This document shows, in pieces, positions 57,757 through 64,000 of a DNA stretch of 64,000 nt (the stretch's first letter is position 1; each line of letters begins with the position of its first letter). The stretch is from NCBI RefSeq assembly GCF_900099835.1, contig NZ_FNKP01000002.1, positions 124,001 through 188,000 of the forward strand, read 5' to 3'. The DNA is from Paraburkholderia fungorum. GTDB lineage: Bacteria > Pseudomonadota > Gammaproteobacteria > Burkholderiales > Burkholderiaceae. The position numbers were made by a program, and so were the translations under genes. The notes under the pieces were generated by a model. That model worked only from the letters and a program-made list of their open reading frames with translations, was not told the DNA's origin and did no database searches.

Positions 57757-58842
57757 TTAAACGCCTTTGCGCACGTCGACGCGGTAGGCCGTGACCTGGC
57801 GGTACGTATCGCCGGGACGCACGATCACCGCTTCCTGCCCGTCCATATTGATCTGATTCGGAAATCCGCCTGCTTCAAGGCACAAACCGGCATGTGTCTG
57901 GTACTTGATGCCGCCGCGTCCCGCGTCGCCGTTCAGGAAGTTACCGGAGTAAAACTGTAAGCCGCGCTGATCGGTGAGCACCGTCAATTCGCGGCCGCTG
58001 CCCGGATCGTAAGCGCGCGCGACTTCGCGCACCGATGGCGAGCTTTCCGCGCCCGTTGCACCGGACGCCTCGCGCAGCACATAACAATGATCGAAGCCGC
58101 CGGCTCGCGCGAGTTGCGAATGCGGCCAGTCGAGCCTCGCGCCGATTGGCGCGCTCTGCCGGAAATCGAAAGCGGTGCCCGTGACTTCGGCCAGGTTGCA
58201 CGGGATCATCGTGGCGTCGACCTCGTAGAACCGGTCGGCGTCGATCGACAACATATGGCCGCGCACGTCCGCGCCCGGGCGCCCCGTCAGATTGAAGTAC
58301 GCATGATTGGTCAGATTCAGCGGCGTCGCGGCGTCGGTGATCGCTTCGTATTCGATGGTCAGCGTGCCGTCGTCATCGAGCGAATAACGGACCTGGGTGG
58401 TCACGTTGCCCGGAAAACCCGCGTCGCCTTCGGGCGACTCCAGCCGCATCACCAACGCGCCGTTATCTTCGCTCACGTCCCACAGCGCACGATGAAAACC
58501 CACCGTGCCGCCGTGCAGCAGGTTGGTGCCTTCGTTGCGGTCGAGCGTGTATTCGATGCCGTCGAGCCGGAAGCGTGCATTGGCAATGCGGTTCGCCCAG
58601 CGGCCGATCAGGCCGCCTATGTAAGTGGTCGCCGCCACGTAGTCGGCGGGCGTGTCGTGGCCGAGCAGAATATCGCCGAGACGTCCCGCACGATCCGGCG
58701 CGTGCCATGAAACCAGCGTCGCGCCGAGGTCGCTGATGGCGACTTTCATCCCGTGCGCATTACGCAGCGTATAGAGGCGGACGCGATCGCCGCCATGCAA
58801 TGTGCCCCACGGCTCGGAAGATAGTTGTGCGATGCTGATCAT
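57757..58842 (-). CDS. galM: Aldose 1-epimerase (mutarotase)
   Basis: 361 residues. NAHGMKVAISDLGATLVSW, DRNEGTNLLHGG, NLTNHAYFNLTG and the catalytic Glu near AGLCLEAGGFPNQI. It interconverts alpha and beta anomers of sugars such as xylose or galactose. Follows xylR by 33 bases in the same direction, so it serves the xylose locus here. Confidence 0.92.
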   Translation of the reverse strand: MISIAQLSSEPWGTLHGGDRVRLYTLRNAHGMKVAISDLGATLVSWHAPDRAGRLGDILLGHDTPADYVAATTYIGGLIGRWANRIANARFRLDGIEYTLDRNEGTNLLHGGTVGFHRALWDVSEDNGALVMRLESPEGDAGFPGNVTTQVRYSLDDDGTLTIEYEAITDAATPLNLTNHAYFNLTGRPGADVRGHMLSIDADRFYEVDATMIPCNLAEVTGTAFDFRQSAPIGARLDWPHSQLARAGGFDHCYVLREASGATGAESSPSVREVARAYDPGSGRELTVLTDQRGLQFYSGNFLNGDAGRGGIKYQTHAGLCLEAGGFPNQINMDGQEAVIVRPGDTYRQVTAYRVDVRKGV

Positions 58843-58875
58843 GTCGTCGGTGGGATTAAAAGAGAAAGGGCAGGC

Positions 58876-60126
58876 TTAACCGGGTGTGGGCGCTGCGGGT
58901 GTCGCGGGCGTTGTCGGCGTTGCAGCGGCGTTCGCGCGCTCCTGATATTCGCGCGGCGTACAACCCAGTTCGCGGCGAAATACCGCGTACATGTATTGCA
59001 GCGACGTGAAGCCGCAACGAATCGCCACTTCGGCACTCGACGCATCGCGCTTCGCGAGTAGCGCCTTCGCGACGTCGAGCTTATGGCGCAGGATTTCCTG
59101 ATGCACGGTGCACTTGCGTTCGCGCCGGAAGTACTCTTCGAGCGATGAACGCGACACGCCCACGTAATCCGCTACCTGTTCGGTGCGAATGCCCTGACAC
59201 GCGTACTGGCGGATGAAATGCCGCGCGCGCATCACATACGGACTCGTCAGCGGCTGATGCTGAGTCGATTCGAGCACGTTGATGCCGACCGGCGGCACCA
59301 GAATGCGCCGCCCCGGAAAGCGCGCGCCGTGCAGCATCTGATGCAGGATGTGCGCAGCGGTGCGGCCCATTTCGCCGGTCCCCTGAATCACCGACGAAAC
59401 CGGAATACGGGTGAGCGTGCGCGTAAGCGGGTCGTTGTCGATGCCGATAATCGCGACTTCTTCCGGTACGGAAATGCCCGCCATCAAGCACGCCTGCAGC
59501 AGATGCCGCGCACGCGCGTCGGTCACCGCGATGATGCCGACGGGCTTGGGCAATTGCTGCAACCATGCGGTGAGCTGTTCAATTGCCTGGTTCCACGACG
59601 GCGCGCTGGTCGACAGGCCGCGATAGACCTCGGCGTCGATTTGCGCGGTGCTGCGTCCATCGGCGCGACGCAAGTGCGCGAACGCGAGTTCACGCTGTTG
59701 TGCCCAACGGTTTTCCTGCGCCTGCGGCAAGCTGTACAAAGCGAAATGTTCGAGACCCGCGCCGATCAGATGCGTATAGGCGAGTGAAACGAGCTTGCTG
59801 TTATCGGTGGCGATATAGGGTAAATCCGGGGGATAGTGCGCCGGATCCTCAAACGACGAACCCACCGCGACCACCGGCAAGCGGCAATCGCGCAGTGCTT
59901 CGCCCACGGCGGGATCGTCGAAATCCGCGATGATGCCGTCGCCGTCGAAACGCTCGATACCGGCCAGCCGGCAACGGAAATCTTCTTCGAGAAAAAGATC
60001 CCATGCCACGCGCGTCGACAGCAGGTAGTTGCCGATGCCGGCGATGATCTCGCGGTCGTAGACTTTGTTCGCGTTGAACAGCAGCGCGATCCGGTGGGTC
60101 GTCTGTGGAGTTGGCGGGCGGGTCAT
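58876..60126 (-). CDS. xylR: Xylose-responsive AraC-family regulator
   Basis: 416 residues. Residues 10-280 are a LacI-like sugar-binding domain (YDREIIAGIGNYL, VAIIGIDNDPLT). Residues 295-395 are the AraC double HTH (VADYVGVSRSSLEEYF, VAIRCGFTSLQYMYAVFRRELG-type, fragments). This plan is E. coli XylR. Divergent from xylA, with repeats before xylA that may be its sites. Confidence 0.92.
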   Translation of the reverse strand: MTRPPTPQTTHRIALLFNANKVYDREIIAGIGNYLLSTRVAWDLFLEEDFRCRLAGIERFDGDGIIADFDDPAVGEALRDCRLPVVAVGSSFEDPAHYPPDLPYIATDNSKLVSLAYTHLIGAGLEHFALYSLPQAQENRWAQQRELAFAHLRRADGRSTAQIDAEVYRGLSTSAPSWNQAIEQLTAWLQQLPKPVGIIAVTDARARHLLQACLMAGISVPEEVAIIGIDNDPLTRTLTRIPVSSVIQGTGEMGRTAAHILHQMLHGARFPGRRILVPPVGINVLESTQHQPLTSPYVMRARHFIRQYACQGIRTEQVADYVGVSRSSLEEYFRRERKCTVHQEILRHKLDVAKALLAKRDASSAEVAIRCGFTSLQYMYAVFRRELGCTPREYQERANAAATPTTPATPAAPTPG

Positions 60127-60493
60127 GGCGATGGGCGGCGCGCGGCGCGTACTGACAGTCAGTACAAACCCGAGCGCCTGTGTCTCCTGTTGGTGGCGCT
60201 TTACGCAGCACCGTTTTTTAAGCGTCCGGTTATTCTAGGCTGCGAATCGCGCGACGGGACGAAACAAACGCGCGGGCGGTAAGAAACATCAAGCGTGCTG
60301 CGCAATTTCGCAATTGCCTATGCATCTGGCAAGCGGCAGCATGGCGTCACCTTGTCGACCGGTACGATCTTTATCGCGCGAGTTGCGGTGCAGCATGGGA
60401 CCGGCAGAAAGCGCTGAAGCGCGTCGACAGCTTTGCATGGGACGGCAGTAAGCGCTGAAGCGCTAACTCCCGTCGACATAAACGGAGACGCCC
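60127..60493. other. xylR-xylA intergenic region with a 42-bp duplication
   Basis: Two copies of GCATGGGAC-(C)GGCAG-A/T-AAGCGCTGAAGCGC, at 60393-60423 and 60435-60463, start exactly 42 bp apart. Each includes AGCGCTGAAGCGC/CT with inverted AGCGCT arms. Likely regulator sites or a leader structure for xylA. CGGAGACG lies six bases before the xylA start. Confidence 0.55.
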
Positions 60494-61816
60494 ATGTCCT
60501 ACTTCGAGCACATTCCCGAGATTCGTTACGAAGGTCCGCAATCGGATAACCCGCTTGCGTATCGTCATTACGACAAAAACAAACGGGTACTCGGCAAGAC
60601 GCTCGAAGAACATTTGCGGATTGCCGTGTGCTACTGGCATACGTTCGTGTGGCCGGGTGTCGATATCTTCGGTCACGGAACCTTCACACGACCCTGGCAG
60701 CAACCCGGCGATGCGATGGAGCGCGCGCTGCAAAAAGCCGATGCCGCGTTCGAGTTCTTCTCGAAGCTCGGTGCACCGTTCTACACGTTTCACGATACCG
60801 ATGTCGCGCCCGAAGGCACGAACCTGAGAGACTATAGCGAGAACTTCCTGCGCGTGACCGACTACCTCGATCGCAAGCAGCAGGAGACCGGCATAAAACT
60901 GCTATGGGGCACGGCTAATCTGTTTTCACATCCACGGTATGCGGCTGGCGCGGCGACCAGTCCCGACCCGGAAATTTTCGCGTACGCAGCGACCCAGGTG
61001 CGTCACGCACTCGAAGCGACACAACGGCTCGGCGGCGCGAATTATGTGTTGTGGGGCGGTCGCGAAGGTTACGACACGCTGCTCAATACCGACCTCGTGC
61101 GCGAGCGCAATCAACTCGCGCGCTTCCTGCATATGGTCGTCGAGCACGCGCACAAGATCGGCTTCAAAGGCTCGCTATTGATCGAGCCGAAACCGCAGGA
61201 ACCGACCAAGCATCAATACGATTACGACGTCGCGAGTGTGCATGGCTTTCTATTGCAATACGGACTCGAGAAAGACATTCGGGTAAACATCGAAGCCAAT
61301 CACGCGACACTTGCTGGACACTCCTTCCATCACGAAATTGCCACTGCTTATGCGCTGGGTATATTCGGAAGCGTCGATGCGAATCGCGGCGATCCGCAAA
61401 ACGGCTGGGATACGGATCAATTCCCAAATAGTGTCGAAGAACTCACATTGGCTTTCTACGAGATTCTCCGGCACGGCGGGTTTACCACGGGCGGCATGAA
61501 CTTCGATTCGAAAGTACGGCGCCAGAGCGTCGATCCGGAAGATCTGTTCTACGGCCATGTGGGTGCAATCGATAACCTCGCGCTAGCAGTCGAGCGCGCT
61601 GCGGTATTGATCGAAAGCGACCGGCTCGACCGGTTCAAACGTCAGCGATATGCGGGCTGGGATGCGGAGTTCGGCCGCCAGATCATGTCCGGCGACTATT
61701 CGTTGTCCACGCTCGCAACCGAAGCATTGGCGCGCGGTATCAGTCCGCAGCATGTCAGCGGTCAGCAGGAGCGGATGGAAAACATCGTGAATCAGGCTAT
61801 TTATAGCGGACGCTGA
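60494..61816 (+). CDS. xylA: Xylose isomerase
   Basis: 440 residues. [10 protein letters not shown] with the catalytic His, [30 protein letters not shown] with metal-binding Glu, and [19 protein letters not shown]-barrel enzyme converting D-xylose to D-xylulose with two divalent metals. First gene of the xylose operon; no xylB is in view before xylF. Confidence 0.96.
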   Translation: MSYFEHIPEIRYEGPQSDNPLAYRHYDKNKRVLGKTLEEHLRIAVCYWHTFVWPGVDIFGHGTFTRPWQQPGDAMERALQKADAAFEFFSKLGAPFYTFHDTDVAPEGTNLRDYSENFLRVTDYLDRKQQETGIKLLWGTANLFSHPRYAAGAATSPDPEIFAYAATQVRHALEATQRLGGANYVLWGGREGYDTLLNTDLVRERNQLARFLHMVVEHAHKIGFKGSLLIEPKPQEPTKHQYDYDVASVHGFLLQYGLEKDIRVNIEANHATLAGHSFHHEIATAYALGIFGSVDANRGDPQNGWDTDQFPNSVEELTLAFYEILRHGGFTTGGMNFDSKVRRQSVDPEDLFYGHVGAIDNLALAVERAAVLIESDRLDRFKRQRYAGWDAEFGRQIMSGDYSLSTLATEALARGISPQHVSGQQERMENIVNQAIYSGR

Positions 61817-61977
61817 GAACACGCAGCGTGCGTAATAAAAACGAAGCACCACAAGAAAGCACGCGGACACGTTGATCGCGTGAAACGAGAAGTTTGGGGT
61901 TGTCGCCTGTCCGGTTTGTGGCTTGATGCCCAGGCCGTCCAATCCGGTATTCCGGCTATTAGAAAATGGAGAGAGAC

Positions 61978-63006
61978 ATGAAATTTGCAAAACGTCGTGC
62001 CGTACTGAGTACTCTCGTGAGCGGTGCCGTGCTCGCGAGTCTGAGCCTTGCCGCGCCGCTCGCGCATGCGAGCAAGGACCATCCGGAAATTGGCTTCTGT
62101 ATCGACGATCTGCGCGTCGAGCGCTGGTCGCGCGATCGTGACTATTTCGTCGCCGCAGCGGAAAAGCTCGGCGCGAAAGTGTCGGTGCAATCCGCCGATG
62201 CGAGCGAAGAGCGTCAGGTTTCGCAGATCGAGAACCTGATCTCGCGCGGCGTCGACGTGATCGTGATCGTGCCGTTCAATTCGAAAGCACTCGGCAATGT
62301 GGTCGCCGAAGCGAAGAAGGCGGGCATCAAGGTCGTGTCGTACGACCGCCTGATTCTCGACGCCGATGTCGACGCGTATATCTCGTTCGACAACGAAAAG
62401 GTCGGCGAAATGCAGGCACAAGGCGTGTACAACGTACAGCCGAAGGGCAACTACTTCCTGCTAGGCGGCGCACCGACCGACAACAACGCGAAGATGCTGC
62501 GCGCAGGCCAGTTGAAGATTCTGCAACCGGCTATCGACAAGGGCGACATCAAGGTGGTCGGCCAGCAGTGGGTGCCTGAATGGAGCGCATCGACGGCGCT
62601 GCGCATCGCCGAAGATGCACTGACCGCGAACAACAACAAGATCGACGCAATCGTCGCGTCGAACGACGGCACGGCGGGCGGCGCGATCCAGGCGCTGGCC
62701 GCGCAGCATCTGGCGGGCAAGGTGCCGGTTTCGGGTCAGGACGCGGATCTCGCGGCCGTCAAGCGCGTGATCGCCGGAACCCAGACGATGACCGTGTACA
62801 AGCCGCTGAAGCTGATCGCCGGCGAAGCGGCGAAACTCTCGGTGGCGCTTGCCAAGGGCGAAAAGCCTAACTTCAATGCGCAATACGACAACGGCAAGAA
62901 GAAGGTCGACACGGTGCTGCTGCAACCTACGTTGCTGACCAAGGCCAACGCCGATATCGTCGTCAAGGACGGTTTCTACACCCAGGCCCAGCTCGCGAGC
63001 CAGTAA
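61978..63006 (+). CDS. xylF: D-xylose ABC transporter substrate-binding protein
   Basis: 342 residues from ATG 61978 (GGAGAGAGAC upstream); an ATG four codons earlier is less likely. Signal peptide to about residue 28, then [25 protein letters not shown] start (fragments) and [21 protein letters not shown], both xylose-binding-protein hallmarks. Periplasmic receptor for the XylGH importer. Leads into xylG after 100 bases. Confidence 0.95.
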   Translation: MKFAKRRAVLSTLVSGAVLASLSLAAPLAHASKDHPEIGFCIDDLRVERWSRDRDYFVAAAEKLGAKVSVQSADASEERQVSQIENLISRGVDVIVIVPFNSKALGNVVAEAKKAGIKVVSYDRLILDADVDAYISFDNEKVGEMQAQGVYNVQPKGNYFLLGGAPTDNNAKMLRAGQLKILQPAIDKGDIKVVGQQWVPEWSASTALRIAEDALTANNNKIDAIVASNDGTAGGAIQALAAQHLAGKVPVSGQDADLAAVKRVIAGTQTMTVYKPLKLIAGEAAKLSVALAKGEKPNFNAQYDNGKKKVDTVLLQPTLLTKANADIVVKDGFYTQAQLASQ

Positions 63007-63106
63007 CCGTAACGCGCGTGCGATCAGCCGCGATACGCACGACGCGTATCGCGGCATATTGCGATCTGTCGCGATCGATCGCGCGCCTTGCAGCGAGGCA
63101 CTTCGA

Positions 63107-64000
63107 ATGACGCAACCTCTGTTGACGATGCGCGGCATCGTCAAAACTTTTTCAGGCGTGAAAGCGCTCGACGGTATCGACCTGACGGTCGCGCCGGGCG
63201 AGTGCGTCGGTTTATGCGGCGAGAACGGCGCAGGCAAATCGACGTTGATGAAAGTGCTGTCCGGCGTGTATCCACACGGTACCTGGGATGGCGAAATAAC
63301 CTGGGAAGGCGAAACATTAAAAGCCACCAGCGTGCGCGACACCGAGCGTGCCGGGATCATCATCATTCACCAGGAATTGATGCTGGTGCCGGAGTTGTCG
63401 GTCGCGGAGAACATTTTTCTCGGCAATGAAATCACGCTGCCGGGCGGCCGGATGAATTACGCCGCGATGTATCAGCGCGCCGACGAATTGCTGCGCGAAC
63501 TCGGTATCAGCGGCATCAATGCCGCGCAGCCGGTGATGAACTACGGCGGCGGTCATCAGCAGTTGATCGAGATCGCCAAAGCGCTCAACAAGCGCGCCAA
63601 ACTGCTGATTCTCGATGAGCCGTCGTCGTCGCTGACGTCGTCGGAGATCGCCATTCTGCTGGACATCGTGCGCGATCTGAAGCGGCGCGGCGTGGCGTGC
63701 GTGTATATCTCGCACAAGCTCGACGAAGTGGCCGCCGTGTGCGACACGATCAGCGTGATTCGCGACGGCCGGCATGTCGCGACCGAACCCATGCACTCGC
63801 TCACAACCGACCGCATCATCTCGCTGATGGTGGGCCGCGAAATCAAGAACCTGTTCCCACGTGAGCCGCATCCGATCGGCGACGTGATCTTCGAAGCGCG
63901 CAACGTCACCTGTTTCGACGTCACCAATCCGCGCCGCAAACGCGTGAACGATGTGTCGTTTTCGCTGCGGCGCGGCGAGATTCTGGGTGTCGCCGGTCTG
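63107..64000 (+). CDS. xylG: D-xylose ABC transporter ATP-binding protein, 3' end outside window
   Basis: 298 residues visible from ATG 63107 (GCGAGG upstream). Walker [11 protein letters not shown]-loop [11 protein letters not shown], signature [14 protein letters not shown] and Walker [14 protein letters not shown] of the first ATPase half; the second half begins at the window edge ([15 protein letters not shown]). The signature reads YGGGHQQ where family members usually have GQQQ. Sugar importers of this class use one protein with two ATPase domains. Confidence 0.95.
   Translation, partial: MTQPLLTMRGIVKTFSGVKALDGIDLTVAPGECVGLCGENGAGKSTLMKVLSGVYPHGTWDGEITWEGETLKATSVRDTERAGIIIIHQELMLVPELSVAENIFLGNEITLPGGRMNYAAMYQRADELLRELGISGINAAQPVMNYGGGHQQLIEIAKALNKRAKLLILDEPSSSLTSSEIAILLDIVRDLKRRGVACVYISHKLDEVAAVCDTISVIRDGRHVATEPMHSLTTDRIISLMVGREIKNLFPREPHPIGDVIFEARNVTCFDVTNPRRKRVNDVSFSLRRGEILGVAGL

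Overview
The window looks like chromosome of a GC-rich betaproteobacterium of the Burkholderia/Paraburkholderia type. The evidence is a neisserial/Burkholderia-style trimeric porin, a DUF4148 exported protein, an orphan IS5-type DUF4096 transposase fragment, a pcaHG-pcaQ protocatechuate cluster and a xylose isomerase/ABC uptake operon. This assignment is inferred from gene content and base composition; no database was searched.

Positions 1-40351 are the right-hand part of a lambda/HK97-like siphovirus prophage whose left end (integrase, attL) lies outside the window. Leftward early genes (1-5727, minus strand) run from a promoter PL carrying two repressor operators. They encode small membrane proteins, an ASCH-like protein, a PP-loop/PAPS-reductase-like enzyme, a Lar-type zinc ribbon, a J-domain protein and a protein with an SSB-like acidic tail. 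The immunity region (5728-7538) has a CI-type repressor with two XRE domains and a LexA-like peptidase, a co-transcribed exported protein, three operators, and promoters that place both cI and cro mRNAs almost exactly at their start codons. Rightward early genes follow: CII-like regulator, replication initiator with 22-bp-spaced iterons inside its gene, helicase-loader-like protein, DUF1064 and YbcO-like nucleases, a broken hicA and intact hicB. The late block is HNH endonuclease, terminase, portal, ClpP-like protease, HK97-fold capsid, head-tail connectors, tail tube, G/GT chaperones with a -1 slippery site, tape measure, tail tip M-L-K-I-J with fibres, a lipoprotein moron, then holin, endolysin and Rz/Rz1. 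The right end has two small cysteine-motif genes on the minus strand, three perfect CTGT-N8-ACAG (LexA-type) palindromes 67-68 bp apart, and the 3' part of a CAT-anticodon tRNA ending at 40351, read as attR.

From 40352 to 42607 is a gene-poor junction with two small ORFs. Host functions follow: porin (42608-43750); transposase fragment; a Crp/Fnr regulator divergent from a medium-chain-type acyl-CoA synthetase; a cold-shock protein; a LysE-family exporter; an H-NS-tail-like protein; a D-Ala-D-Ala carboxypeptidase-like protein; protocatechuate 3,4-dioxygenase pcaHG with divergent pcaQ; an HPPD-family dioxygenase; an XRE-cupin regulator; a PEP-mutase/isocitrate-lyase-family protein; DUF4148; and a xylose locus (galM-xylR leftward, xylA-xylF-xylG rightward, xylG cut by the window end).

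The most unusual signals are the triple LexA-type array beside attR, a three-way-junction fold covering the ribosome-binding site of a counter-oriented early gene, leaderless cI/cro with a double-XRE repressor, a repressor-linked exported protein, and a promoter-plus-terminator unit antisense to an early membrane gene.
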